From Perlucidibaca wandonensis (lineage in GTDB: Bacteria; Pseudomonadota; Gammaproteobacteria; Pseudomonadales; Moraxellaceae): 64,000 bases of DNA. Position 1 is the stretch's first letter. Each line of letters begins with the position of its first letter. Below the pieces are notes generated by a model. That model did no database searches, was not told the DNA's origin, and saw nothing but the letters and a program-made list of their open reading frames with translations. The DNA lies in the NCBI RefSeq assembly GCF_042677145.1, contig NZ_JBHTIT010000001.1, positions 310,001 to 374,000 of the forward strand, written 5' to 3'. Positions 17,917 through 27,168 of the stretch are shown here, one piece after another. Made by a program: the position numbers and the translations under genes.

Positions 17917-18834
17917 ATGACTCTTACTTATTCCCTGCTTGATGTATTTGCTGACTCGCCGTTTCAAGGGGTGCAGGTTCCTGTAGTTTCGCTCAATGGT
18001 CAGGCGCTTTCTGATGAGCATAAGCAAGCCTTAGCGAGTGAGTTTTTACAGAGCGAAACGGTGTTTATTGACGCTAGTTCTGAGGCTGAGCCAGTCAGTG
18101 TATTTAATAGCAAAGGCCGCTGTTTATTTGGTGCACACACGATTCTTGCCGCATCATACGTCGCTTATGAGCAAGGCTTAGTAATTGACAAGGGCAAGTA
18201 CAGCACACTGACTTTTACGCAGCAGAAGCAGGTTGTTGAAAGCTTTATTGATAAACAAGAAAATGGCCCTGGCGCCATTCAGTACTCACGTACTCTGGCG
18301 CCGACCATTGACCGCTATACGCCTGAAATTGCACAGCTTGCGGCTTTACTCAACACTGAAGAGCGCCATATTTCATTTAGCAAATATTCGCCGATGGTAG
18401 TAAGTGTAGATCGACCAGTATTTGTCGTTCCATTCACGCGCCCTGAGCATGTTATTGCAGCCAGCCCTAATATTGAGCGCTGGTCTGAATTAGCAGGCCA
18501 AGTTTATACCCCGCAAATCTTCTTATTTTCGCCTGGTAGCATTACAGGCCAAACTCAATTTCATGGCCGCCTACTGAATATGGATCAGCCTCGAGATGAT
18601 TTGCCCCCGATTGGTAGCATCATGCCCGAGTTTATTGCCTACCTCGCTGAGCAAACTGCGACTGCGCCGGGCACCCATATATTTTCGATTGATCGTGGCA
18701 GCATGACGACGCGCAAAAGCATTTTGCATGCTGAGTTTGACAAGCGCTCAGGCAGGGAAGTGCGCTGCCGCATTGGTGGTAATGTCATTAAGATGGGTAA
18801 GGGTGAGCTGTTCTACCCGATGCTGACAACTTAA
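17917..18834 (+). CDS. PhzF-family isomerase-like protein
   Basis: This protein of about 305 aa belongs to the PhzF/diaminopimelate-epimerase fold. The N-terminal LLDVFADSPFQGVQVPVV and the catalytic Glu in SEFLQSETVFI match the family. In the second motif the usual GHAT reads GAHT (CLFGAHTILAAS), which is unusual. I start at the ATG at 17917, which has AAGGA eight bases upstream; the ATG at 17908 is too close to it. No phenazine genes are nearby, so the substrate is unknown. Confidence 0.8.
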   Translation: MTLTYSLLDVFADSPFQGVQVPVVSLNGQALSDEHKQALASEFLQSETVFIDASSEAEPVSVFNSKGRCLFGAHTILAASYVAYEQGLVIDKGKYSTLTFTQQKQVVESFIDKQENGPGAIQYSRTLAPTIDRYTPEIAQLAALLNTEERHISFSKYSPMVVSVDRPVFVVPFTRPEHVIAASPNIERWSELAGQVYTPQIFLFSPGSITGQTQFHGRLLNMDQPRDDLPPIGSIMPEFIAYLAEQTATAPGTHIFSIDRGSMTTRKSILHAEFDKRSGREVRCRIGGNVIKMGKGELFYPMLTT

Positions 18835-18968
18835 CTCGGCGTTTCTGGAAGCAGGTATTTTTGCAATTTCTCTAGCCTGTCTAGCATAGACTTTCGACCT
18901 AAATAGCGCATGTGACTGATTGGTCACGTATACTGCCGCCAACGATTTTTTGTTGCTGAGCATTGACC

Positions 18969-19928
18969 ATGGTTTATTCCAAAATTGTCGGAACTGGTAG
19001 TTACTTGCCTGAACGTATTGTCACCAATAGTGAGTTGCAAACACGCATTGAAACTAGTGATGAATGGATAGTTTCGCGCACGGGCATTGAGGCGCGTCAT
19101 ATTGCCGCTGAAGGCGAGCAAACCACTGATCTTGCTGAACATGCGGCTCGAGCCGCTATGGATTCCGCCGGTGTTTCAATTGAAGACATTGACCTCATCA
19201 TTGTTGCCACCACCACGCCAGATAAAGTCTTTCCTAGCACGGCGTGTCTGCTACAAGCGCGTTTAGGCGTGAAGCAGGGCGCTGCATTTGATGTGCAGGC
19301 GGTGTGCACCGGCTTTGTTTATGCGCTAGCCGTTGCTGATAAATTCATCGCCTCTGGGCAGCATCGCTGCGCATTAGTTGTGGGCGCTGAGATTTTTTCA
19401 CGGCTATTAGACTGGAGCGATCGCCGCACCTGCGTGCTATTTGGCGATGGCGCGGGTGCAGTGGTGTTAAAGGCATCAGAAACGCCGGGCATTTTGTCTA
19501 GCCATCTGCATTCCGATGGCAGCATGGGGCATATCCTGCAAGTCGATGGTGGTGTGTCAGCTGGCAAAATAGCCGACAACCCGTATTTGCAAATGGATGG
19601 TGCCGCGGTGTTTCGCCTAGCCACGCGTGTGCTGCATGAGTGCGCGATGGAGGCCTTAGAGCACAACGGCTTTGGCGTGGATGATCTTGATTGGCTAGTC
19701 CCGCATCAGGCCAATATGCGCATCATCAATAGCACGACCGACAAACTTGGCTTGCCACGCGAGCGCGTCATCACCACGGTGGCGAATCATGGCAATACCT
19801 CGGCGGCGTCTGTGCCGCTAGCGCTCGATGCTGCGGTGCGCGATCAGCGTATTAAGCCTGGCCAATTGGTGCTCATCGAAGGCGTCGGCGGCGGCATGAC
19901 CTGGGGATCGGTGCTCTTTCGCTTATAA
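18969..19928 (+). CDS. fabH: 3-oxoacyl-ACP synthase III (FabH)
   Basis: This 319-aa ketoacyl synthase starts fatty-acid chains by joining acyl-CoA and malonyl-ACP. The Cys-His-Asn triad is complete: C113 in AVCTGF, H246 in VPHQANMRI, N276 in NHGNTSA. The GVGGGMTWGSVL tail is typical of true FabH. A TTG two codons upstream is open, but the ATG at 18969 aligns with the family start. It stands alone, outside a fab cluster, so it may be a second FabH copy or feed a special lipid. Confidence 0.9.
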   Translation: MVYSKIVGTGSYLPERIVTNSELQTRIETSDEWIVSRTGIEARHIAAEGEQTTDLAEHAARAAMDSAGVSIEDIDLIIVATTTPDKVFPSTACLLQARLGVKQGAAFDVQAVCTGFVYALAVADKFIASGQHRCALVVGAEIFSRLLDWSDRRTCVLFGDGAGAVVLKASETPGILSSHLHSDGSMGHILQVDGGVSAGKIADNPYLQMDGAAVFRLATRVLHECAMEALEHNGFGVDDLDWLVPHQANMRIINSTTDKLGLPRERVITTVANHGNTSAASVPLALDAAVRDQRIKPGQLVLIEGVGGGMTWGSVLFRL

Positions 19929-20026
19929 CGCGAGCCCGCAATCAGGACGGGCGCCTGCAAAATCGGGATAATGGCCGCGACTAGTGGCCGTCGCGCGCCA
20001 GACCCCGTAATGCAGGTGCCTTTGTA

Positions 20027-22210
20027 ATGGAAATTAATGTCAATTTTCTCGACAATCTTAGAGTTGAAGCTAAGTTTGACGATTTCTCGGTCATTGCTGA
20101 CCAACCCATTCGCTACAAAGGCGATGGCTCGGCCCCCGGCCCATTCGATTATTTCCTAGCGTCATCGGCACTGTGCGCGGCGTATTTTGTTCGGGTCTAT
20201 TGCTTGGCGCGCGACATCCCCACTGAAAATATTCGTTTATCCCAGAACAATATTGTTGATCCTGAAAACCGCTATAAGCAGATCTTCAAAATTCAGGTTG
20301 AGCTACCAGAAAGCATTTCTGACAAAGATCGAGAGGGCATTTTACGCTCGATAGATCGCTGCACAGTGAAGAAAGTTGTGCAGACTGGGCCAACTTTTGA
20401 GATTGAGGCGGTAGAGAGCCTTGGTGCAGATGCTCAGGCGCTTTTGATGACGCTGCCGGCGGACGGTAGCCAAACATTCATCGAAGGTAAAGATCTGCCA
20501 TTGGAGCAGACCATCGCCAATATGACGGCTATCTTGCAAGACTTAGGCATGAAAATCGAGATCGCCTCATGGCGAAATATCGTGCCGCATGTGTGGTCTT
20601 TGCATCTGCGCGATGCGGCTTCACCCTTGTGTTTCACCAATGGCAAAGGCTCCACCAAAGAGAGTGCATTGTGCTCAGCGTTAGGCGAGTTTATCGAGCG
20701 CCTCAATAGCAATTTCTTCTACAACGACCAGTTTTTTGGCGAAGACATCGCCAATAGCGAATTTGTGCATTACCCGAATGAGAAGTGGTTTAAGCCAGGC
20801 CCCAGCGATAAGTTGCCTGAGGGCATTCTCGATGCGCATTGCTTAGCGCTGTATAACCCCGATGATGAGCTTCGCGGTTCTCATCTTATCGACACCAATT
20901 CGGGCAATCGCGAGCGCGGCATTGTGGCGCTGCCATTTGTGCGTCAGTCCGATGCGGAGGTCGTGTATTTCCCGTCCAATTTGATCGAAAACCTTTTTCT
21001 CAGCAATGGCATGAGCGCGGGCAACACCCTGGTCGAGGCGCAAGTGCAGTGCCTATCGGAAATCTTCGAGCGAGCGGTCAAGAAAGAGATTATCAATAGC
21101 GAAATCACGCTGCCAGATGTACCACGGCAGGTGCTAGAAAAGTATCCGAATATTCTCCAAGGCATTGATGCGCTTGAGGCGCAGGGCTTCCCTGTGTTGG
21201 TCAAAGATGCCTCGATGGGCGGTGAATTTCCAGTGATGTGCGTGACGCTGATGAACCCCAGAACTGGCGGTGTCTTTGCTTCTTTTGGCGCTCACCCTAG
21301 TTTCGAAGTAGCACTGGAGCGCAGCCTCACCGAGCTATTGCAGGGCCGCAGCTTTGAAGGCCTAAACGATGTGCCGCTGCCGACGTTTAACAGCATGGCC
21401 GTGACTGAGCCGAACAATTCAGTTGAGCACTTTGTTGACTCGACTGGCGTGGTGTCGTGGCGCTTCTTTAGTAGCAGTGCCGATTACGATTTCTGCGAAT
21501 GGGACTTCTCCGGCACCACCGAGGAGGAGGCCGCGCGTCTGTTTGGCATCCTTAGCGCTATGGGCAAAGAAGTTTACGTTGCCGTGCGCAATGACTTGGG
21601 CGCGCCGGCTTGCCGCATTTTGGTGCCGGGTTATTCCGAGGTGTATCCAGTCGAAGATTTGATTTGGGATAACACCAATAAGGCCTTAGATTTCCGCGAA
21701 GATATTCTCAATTTGCATACGCTAAACGATGAGCAATTAGCGAGTTTGGGCGAGCGCTTGGAAGATAGCCAGGTCGATGAGCAGACCGACATCATCACCC
21801 TAATTGGCATTGAGTTTGATGAAAATACGGTGTGGGGTCAGCTCACCATGCTTGAGCTTAAACTACTGATAAACCTAGCCTTACAAGAGCATGAGCAAGC
21901 CCTAGAGCGGGTCGAATCCTTTCTACAGTTCAATGACAACACCGTTGAGCGCGGGCTGTTTTATCAGGCCGTGAGAGCGGTGCTCGAAGTCCTTCTTGAT
22001 GATACTTACGAGCTAGACGACTACTTGTTTAATTTCAAACGCATGTTTGGCGAGCAAGTTATGGAGGCTGTGGTCGGCTCAGTGGAAGGCACGACGCGCT
22101 TCTATGGTTTGACGCCTACCAATATGCAGCTCGAGGGTTTGGATAAGCATCTGCGCCTGATCGAAAGCTATAAGAAGCTGCATGCTGCTCGTGCGGCGAG
22201 AAACAGCTGA
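20027..22210 (+). CDS. ycaO: OsmC-domain/YcaO-domain fusion protein
   Basis: This 727-aa protein has three parts. Residues 1-140 resemble an OsmC/Ohr fold (GPFDYFLASSALCAAYFVRVYC). Residues about 165-560 form a YcaO ATP-dependent cyclodehydratase-type domain (GKGSTKESALCSALGEFIER, then AQVQCLSEIFERAVK). The C-terminus is an acidic, helical TPR-like region. E. coli YcaO lacks the OsmC part and takes part in beta-methylthiolation of ribosomal protein S12. No precursor peptide or other RiPP gene is seen nearby, so a housekeeping role is more likely than natural-product synthesis. Fusions of this kind are known, but their chemistry is not clear to me. Confidence 0.85.
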   Translation: MEINVNFLDNLRVEAKFDDFSVIADQPIRYKGDGSAPGPFDYFLASSALCAAYFVRVYCLARDIPTENIRLSQNNIVDPENRYKQIFKIQVELPESISDKDREGILRSIDRCTVKKVVQTGPTFEIEAVESLGADAQALLMTLPADGSQTFIEGKDLPLEQTIANMTAILQDLGMKIEIASWRNIVPHVWSLHLRDAASPLCFTNGKGSTKESALCSALGEFIERLNSNFFYNDQFFGEDIANSEFVHYPNEKWFKPGPSDKLPEGILDAHCLALYNPDDELRGSHLIDTNSGNRERGIVALPFVRQSDAEVVYFPSNLIENLFLSNGMSAGNTLVEAQVQCLSEIFERAVKKEIINSEITLPDVPRQVLEKYPNILQGIDALEAQGFPVLVKDASMGGEFPVMCVTLMNPRTGGVFASFGAHPSFEVALERSLTELLQGRSFEGLNDVPLPTFNSMAVTEPNNSVEHFVDSTGVVSWRFFSSSADYDFCEWDFSGTTEEEAARLFGILSAMGKEVYVAVRNDLGAPACRILVPGYSEVYPVEDLIWDNTNKALDFREDILNLHTLNDEQLASLGERLEDSQVDEQTDIITLIGIEFDENTVWGQLTMLELKLLINLALQEHEQALERVESFLQFNDNTVERGLFYQAVRAVLEVLLDDTYELDDYLFNFKRMFGEQVMEAVVGSVEGTTRFYGLTPTNMQLEGLDKHLRLIESYKKLHAARAARNS

Positions 22211-22221
22211 AGCTGTCCTGC

Positions 22222-23217
22222 CTAGTTAGCTTTTCGCCATTTCAGCGGTGTTGTGCCGCTCCACTGGCGAAAGGCTCGCGTAAACACACTTTGATCGGCA
22301 AAGCCCAAGAGCAGGCTAATTTCCGGCAGCGACAAATCGCTATCGCATAAATAGTCTTTTGCTAGCTCAAAGCGTAGTGAATTAACCAGCGTTTTAAAGC
22401 CCATACCTCGTGTTTCCAAGGCACGGTAGAGGCTGCGCTCAGCGAGGCCAATGCGCATCGCGACTTGCGCCATCGTTGGCGCGCCATCTTGCATAATGCC
22501 CAATATCGCTTGCTGCACATCAGACAGCAGAGGGTCGAGCTTAGGTAATGCTTGCAGCATGGCTTCGGCTTGCCGTTCTAGCAGGCCTGAAAGGTAAGGA
22601 TCCTGTGTGTTCACCGCCAATGTCATGAAGTGCGCGGGGAAATGCAGCTCACTGACGCTGGCGAGAAACTCTACCGGGCAGCCATAAAATCGCTCGTATA
22701 AGGCGCGATGAGCTGGCGGGCTATTTGGCGATTTCATCAAGATAGGTTTGATGTCATTGCGGCCAGTGAGCAGCGAAATAAAGCGCATTAAGCCAGAGAA
22801 AAAAACATCATCCGAGAGCTGTGTGGAGCGCCGTTCTATGCTCCAACCTACGATCACAACGCCAGCTTCGGCGCGAAATACTGTGGGTACGAGGTTGTGT
22901 AGTAGAGGCTGAAACCGATGGAAGCGCATCAGAGCTTGGCCTAGCGTGGTGCTGTAAATGCCCAAGTACCCGAGCACGCCGGCGTGATGTGGCTGCAGAC
23001 ATTGGCCAATTTTCAAGCCTAAATCATCGCGAGGGCAGAGTGCATGTATCGCCTCCAGCAGCTGCCACCAGGTCTCAATAGCCACTCGCGAACTAGTACG
23101 TAATTCGCGTAACTGTGTGCGCAGATCAACCGCTTGCAGGTCTTCCTGATCAAGAAAGCTGCTGAGCAAATCTAAGGCGCTAGGGTCTATTGATGCCGCT
23201 GACGATGAGTTTTTCAT
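22222..23217 (-). CDS. AraC-family transcriptional regulator
   Basis: This 331-aa regulator has an N-terminal ligand-binding region of the arabinose-binding-like type (HHAGVLGYLGIYSTTLGQAL) and a C-terminal double HTH (SLPEISLLLGFADQSVFTRA, then FRQWSGTTPLKWR). It is divergent from the membrane hydroxylase gene at 23316 with about 100 bp between, so it likely controls that gene. It converges on ycaO with an 11-bp gap. The effector is unknown; family members often sense fatty acids or related lipids. Confidence 0.88.
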   Translation of the reverse strand: MKNSSSAASIDPSALDLLSSFLDQEDLQAVDLRTQLRELRTSSRVAIETWWQLLEAIHALCPRDDLGLKIGQCLQPHHAGVLGYLGIYSTTLGQALMRFHRFQPLLHNLVPTVFRAEAGVVIVGWSIERRSTQLSDDVFFSGLMRFISLLTGRNDIKPILMKSPNSPPAHRALYERFYGCPVEFLASVSELHFPAHFMTLAVNTQDPYLSGLLERQAEAMLQALPKLDPLLSDVQQAILGIMQDGAPTMAQVAMRIGLAERSLYRALETRGMGFKTLVNSLRFELAKDYLCDSDLSLPEISLLLGFADQSVFTRAFRQWSGTTPLKWRKAN

Positions 23218-23315
23218 CTGGCAGATAATGCATAAAATTGGTGATATTGGTCAAGAGCGCTGGTCAGCTCATCTCTACCATGTGTCGTGTAGAAAAACTA
23301 AAAAGAGGAAAGACC

Positions 23316-24269
23316 ATGGACGCCGTAACATCATTTTTTATGCCTTGGCTGCAAACGTTTTTTGGCGACAACATTGATTGGAAGCAAGTGTTTTTGATTG
23401 GCATGACGCCATTGTTTCTACTGGCCTTTGTTATTGAGTTTGCCGTGCAAAAGCGCCGTAAAAACACTGCTAGCTTTAAGCTCAAAGAGATCTTCGCCAA
23501 CCTGTCTTTAGGGGCGTCGTATCAGCTGTTTGAAGCCCTTGTGTGGGTGTTGTTTACCGCCGCTGTGTTTTCCTGGGCCTATGGTTATCGCTTGATGGAT
23601 ATTCCAGTGAATGCTTGGACTGTTGTGCCAATCTATGTCGCCGTGGAACTGTGCTTTTATATCTATCACCGCAGTTCGCATCGCGTGCGTTGGTTCTGGA
23701 CTGCACATGTGCCGCATCACAGCGGGCAGGTGATGAACTTCACCACGGCCATGCGCCAAAGCCTGCTTAATGCCTTTGTCGGCATTTGGATTTTCTACAT
23801 TCCGCTCTGCCTGTTAGGTGTGCCACCAGTCGTTGTCATGTTCTGCTTGGCGGTGAACTTGGCCTACCAATACTTCATTCACACCGAGACTATTGGCAAG
23901 TTGCCGGCATGGTTTGAGGCCATCTTCAATACGCCATCGCATCACCGCGTTCACCATGGCCGCAACCCTGAGTACATCGATAAAAACTACGGCGGCACAC
24001 TGATTATTTTCGATCGCTTATTTGGCACTTTTGAGCCCGAGGTAGCGAAGGCTGAGTTCGGTATTACGCAGCAAATCAATTCGTATAACCCCGTGGTGCT
24101 TAACCTGCACGAAGCTGTCGACATGATGCGTGATGTCATGGCGCCGGGACCAGTGGCGCAGCGCGTGAAGCATTTAATTATGCCGCCAGATTGGGAGCGC
24201 GAAGGCCATACGCCAATACGCACTTGGTCGGTGACACCGCATTCGATCGCTATCAAGCCTAAAGAATAA
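23316..24269 (+). CDS. Fatty-acid hydroxylase / sterol desaturase superfamily membrane protein
   Basis: This 317-aa integral membrane di-iron enzyme has the His boxes HRSSHR, HVPHHSG and HHRVHHG, spaced as in the superfamily, and four or more hydrophobic segments. I start at the ATG at 23316 behind AGAGGAAAG; the frame is open 26 codons further, but those look non-coding. It is divergent from an AraC regulator and is followed after 41 bp by a metallo-hydrolase-like gene. The substrate (fatty acid, sterol, carotenoid or ether lipid) cannot be read from the sequence. Confidence 0.88.
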   Translation: MDAVTSFFMPWLQTFFGDNIDWKQVFLIGMTPLFLLAFVIEFAVQKRRKNTASFKLKEIFANLSLGASYQLFEALVWVLFTAAVFSWAYGYRLMDIPVNAWTVVPIYVAVELCFYIYHRSSHRVRWFWTAHVPHHSGQVMNFTTAMRQSLLNAFVGIWIFYIPLCLLGVPPVVVMFCLAVNLAYQYFIHTETIGKLPAWFEAIFNTPSHHRVHHGRNPEYIDKNYGGTLIIFDRLFGTFEPEVAKAEFGITQQINSYNPVVLNLHEAVDMMRDVMAPGPVAQRVKHLIMPPDWEREGHTPIRTWSVTPHSIAIKPKE

Positions 24270-24310
24270 AGTGCTTTAATTGCCCTCTATTTTTCACGAG
24301 CATTTAAACC

Positions 24311-25090
24311 ATGAAAGAAGAAATCATCGCGCTGTCAGAGCACTTTTGGAGTATTCGTGGCGTATTTAAAGTCGCGGGCATTTTAAATATCGGCACCCAT
24401 GCATCCTTGGTTAAGCAAAAGACTGGCAAGTTCATCTTGCTCGATGCTTACACTTTGCAAGGTGAGCTGAAATCTACAGTCGATGCGTTGACCCGTGACG
24501 GCCAAGATATTGAGGCCATCATCAACCTGCATCCTTTTCATACCGTTCACGTGCGCAATGCTCACCAACAATATCCAAAGGCAAAGCTCTATGGCACTCA
24601 GCGTCATTTAGAAAAATTTCCTGAGTTGCCATGGCAGCCTGAACTGACTGATTCCGACGCATTTGCAGGCTTATTTGCCGATGAGTTTGAGTTTTCCGTG
24701 CCCGCTGGTGTCGACTTTATTTCGCACAATGAGCACATTCACTTTTCATCTGTGTTGGCCTATCACAAGCCATCGCGCATTATTCATGCCGATGACACGC
24801 TAATGTATTTGCAGCTGCCGGGCTTGTTAGGAAAGCTTAAAAAGCCTGAAGTGACTTTCCATTTGACCTTGGCAAGTGCTTTGCAAAAGCGGCCTTTAGC
24901 GGCGCAGGAGTTTAGGGCGTGGGCTGTGCAACTGGCGGCGCAATGGCAGGATGCCGAGCAGCTGTGCGCCGCGCATTCGGCCGTACTACTACCCGACGCT
25001 CTGCAAGGGCGATCCATCCCTTCGAGAATTCAAACTGCCTTGGCGAAAGTAGAGAAAGTATTGCTGCGCCATGAGCAAAAATACGGCTAA
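24311..25090 (+). CDS. Metallo-beta-lactamase-fold-like protein with divergent metal motif
   Basis: This 259-aa protein has the start of an MBL fold: a strand with NIGTHASLVKQKTGKFILLD, then IINLHPFHTVHVRNAH where the HxHxDH metal site should be. The reading is H-x2-H-x2-H with no Asp-His pair, so metal binding may be altered. A later HADD could take the place of the usual Asp-bridging ligand. It follows the hydroxylase gene and probably shares its transcript, suggesting work on the same lipid or its product. The function is unproven. Confidence 0.6.
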   Translation: MKEEIIALSEHFWSIRGVFKVAGILNIGTHASLVKQKTGKFILLDAYTLQGELKSTVDALTRDGQDIEAIINLHPFHTVHVRNAHQQYPKAKLYGTQRHLEKFPELPWQPELTDSDAFAGLFADEFEFSVPAGVDFISHNEHIHFSSVLAYHKPSRIIHADDTLMYLQLPGLLGKLKKPEVTFHLTLASALQKRPLAAQEFRAWAVQLAAQWQDAEQLCAAHSAVLLPDALQGRSIPSRIQTALAKVEKVLLRHEQKYG

Positions 25091-25114
25091 GCCATGTGCC
25101 TGTTGCCAAGCAGC

Positions 25115-26011
25115 TTATTGCGGCGTGCTTGGCGACACCGGTAAGCGGCTAAAAATGCCAATAATTGGTGTGTCGTGAGCCCGCAATATCGGCTCAATAT
25201 CACGATGCAAGGCGTGATATTGGTAAAACGGCACGCGTGGGAAAAGGTGATGGATGGAGTGTAGGTTTTGCCCAAACCAAAACCACTCAACAGGCTTCAT
25301 CCATGCCGGCATGATTAAGCTGCTCGTGGTGCGATAACGCTGTGTTTGGTCGTAGGGAAAATGTGGCCGATAGGCGAACCAATACGCAGTAAAAATTCCA
25401 CCAGAAATATAGCCTAAAAGTATTACAGCGAAGGTGCCTGGCTGATCGACAAAGGTGAGAAAAGCAATTCGCCAGCCTAATGATGCAGCGACTTCTAGGC
25501 AGTAAATGCTCCGCTCTTTTAGCGATGCAGCAGCCCAGCCGTGTTTGACGAAAAAGCTATTTTGCGTCCACAGAAACTTAAAAATCGTGGTGATGAAAGA
25601 CACGGCGCCCTTACCCATGCCGCTGACAATGAAGTCGGGGTCTTTGTCGGCTTGGTTGGTATAGCGGTGATGAGTAAAGTGCTCAATACGGTGAGAGGCA
25701 TAAGGAATGGCAATGATGGGCGCGACTAAGTAGCCGCAGAGATCATTAACCCATTTGTACTTATCGTTTTGACCATGGATATTGCCGTGAGCCGCCTCAT
25801 GCAGCGGGGTATATGACATATATGTCAGTGCCGCACAGGCGATAAACGCCAGCCATGGCGAAAGCGCGCCGCTAGCAAATAATGCCAAACATAAAATAAA
25901 AGCAGTCACGACACTGACGGTGAGCGCGATTGTCGGCCAGGCCATTTTGCCCATATAGTGCTTGGCGCTGGCAATGGCTTGCTTGTTCAATACGGCGCGG
26001 TCAATTTCCAT
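25115..26011 (-). CDS. Membrane fatty-acid desaturase
   Basis: This 298-aa acyl-lipid desaturase-type protein has the three His boxes HEAAHGNIH, HRIEHFTHHRY and HSIHHLFP. Hydrophobic pairs separate the boxes, as in the FA_desaturase family. The frame stays open upstream to 26473, but that extension is antisense to the neighbouring araC gene and does not resemble a desaturase. The ATG at 26009-26011 has GAGGAA upstream and is the true start. It is divergent from the AraC gene at 26139. Confidence 0.9.
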   Translation of the reverse strand: MEIDRAVLNKQAIASAKHYMGKMAWPTIALTVSVVTAFILCLALFASGALSPWLAFIACAALTYMSYTPLHEAAHGNIHGQNDKYKWVNDLCGYLVAPIIAIPYASHRIEHFTHHRYTNQADKDPDFIVSGMGKGAVSFITTIFKFLWTQNSFFVKHGWAAASLKERSIYCLEVAASLGWRIAFLTFVDQPGTFAVILLGYISGGIFTAYWFAYRPHFPYDQTQRYRTTSSLIMPAWMKPVEWFWFGQNLHSIHHLFPRVPFYQYHALHRDIEPILRAHDTPIIGIFSRLPVSPSTPQ

Positions 26012-26138
26012 CGTTAGTATTCCTCTTAGTGCTAACTTAGAACCATAGGGCTTCATAGCAAGCATCACTACGGCCGGTGTGGCCATCTGTAGTGAATCTG
26101 CGGCCACATTCAGTAACGGAAAAAGGGCTCCACCATCT

Positions 26139-27161
26139 ATGTCCACGCATGAAGAACAGCTGCACCCCGCTGCTGTGAGCCAGGTCATGATCAACTTTGC
26201 CCTGCATCGGGGCATGGATAGGGCTAGCTGTTTACTCGGCACCGGTATATCCGAAGAGGCGCTATCTAGCGCTGAAGGCATGGTTAGCCGCGCGCAAGAA
26301 ATGCGGCTTATTGAAAATATGATGCTAGCTATGCCCGATGGTCTTGCCATGGGTTTTGAGCTTGGTTTGCAATATAGCTTGGCTACTTTTGGGGCTTGGG
26401 GCTTTGCCTTGCGCACGAGCAAAACCTTGCGCGATGCGGTGCTAATCGGCATGCGATATCTGCCGTTAAGCACGGTCTATTGCAAAATCGCCTTGATCGA
26501 TGACGACGATGAATGTGGTGTCAGCCTTGATCCGAGTGTTATATCGCCACACCTTCGGCAGTTTTTGCTAGAGCGCGACATGGCTACCGCCATCAACTTA
26601 ATTAAAGAACTGTCGCTATCGGGCTTTGGCATAAAAAAGCTGCAATTTGCTGGGCAGCCCAGCATTGATGCCACGCTCATCGAGAAGCTCTGTGGCATCA
26701 AGCCTGTTTTTTTTGCACAGAAAAATAGCATTACGGTGAGTCGAGCAGAGGCAGATTTGCCATTTGCTAATTACGATGCCGGCTTAGTGCTATTGCTAGA
26801 AGAGCAATGCCGTTTGCGTATGCAGCGAATAAGCGTTTCTGGCGTGTCGGGGCGAGTGCGACAAAAATTATTAGGTGACTTAGGTTTGAGTAGCTCGCTG
26901 GATGACATGGCGGTAGCGCTCGCCATGTCGCCACGAACACTAAGGCGCAAGCTAGAGCAAGAGGGCGCAAGCTTTCGAGATATTGTTGATGAAGAGCGTA
27001 AGCAGATTGCCATGCAGCTGCTGGAGAACTCATCGATGAAAATGGATGAGTTGGCAGCGCATTTGGGCTTTATGGACTCGGGTGGGTTCGTGCGTGCTTT
27101 TCGTCGTTGGCTGAGCTGCTCGCCAAGCGAATATCGTGAGTCAAAAAGGGTAGCTGTTTAG
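26139..27161 (+). CDS. AraC-family transcriptional regulator
   Basis: This 340-aa regulator has the same architecture as the one at 22222: an N-terminal sensor region (HRGMDRASCLLGTGISEEAL) and a C-terminal AraC domain (LDDMAVALAMSPRTLRRKLE, ELAAHLGFMDSGGFVRAFRR). I start at the ATG at 26139; a GTG at 26079 would also be open. The 127-bp space to the divergent desaturase is the likely control region, so this is probably the desaturase regulator. Confidence 0.88.
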   Translation: MSTHEEQLHPAAVSQVMINFALHRGMDRASCLLGTGISEEALSSAEGMVSRAQEMRLIENMMLAMPDGLAMGFELGLQYSLATFGAWGFALRTSKTLRDAVLIGMRYLPLSTVYCKIALIDDDDECGVSLDPSVISPHLRQFLLERDMATAINLIKELSLSGFGIKKLQFAGQPSIDATLIEKLCGIKPVFFAQKNSITVSRAEADLPFANYDAGLVLLLEEQCRLRMQRISVSGVSGRVRQKLLGDLGLSSSLDDMAVALAMSPRTLRRKLEQEGASFRDIVDEERKQIAMQLLENSSMKMDELAAHLGFMDSGGFVRAFRRWLSCSPSEYRESKRVAV

Positions 27162-27168
27162 CCAACAC

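Noticed and set aside
20027..22210. A RiPP biosynthetic cluster around YcaO
   Set aside because: No precursor peptide, dehydrogenase, protease or exporter gene is adjacent; the neighbours are FabH and an AraC regulator.
26012..26473. A 154-codon N-terminal extension of the desaturase
   Set aside because: It is antisense to the AraC-family gene, is not desaturase-like, and a good ribosome-binding site precedes the ATG at 26011.
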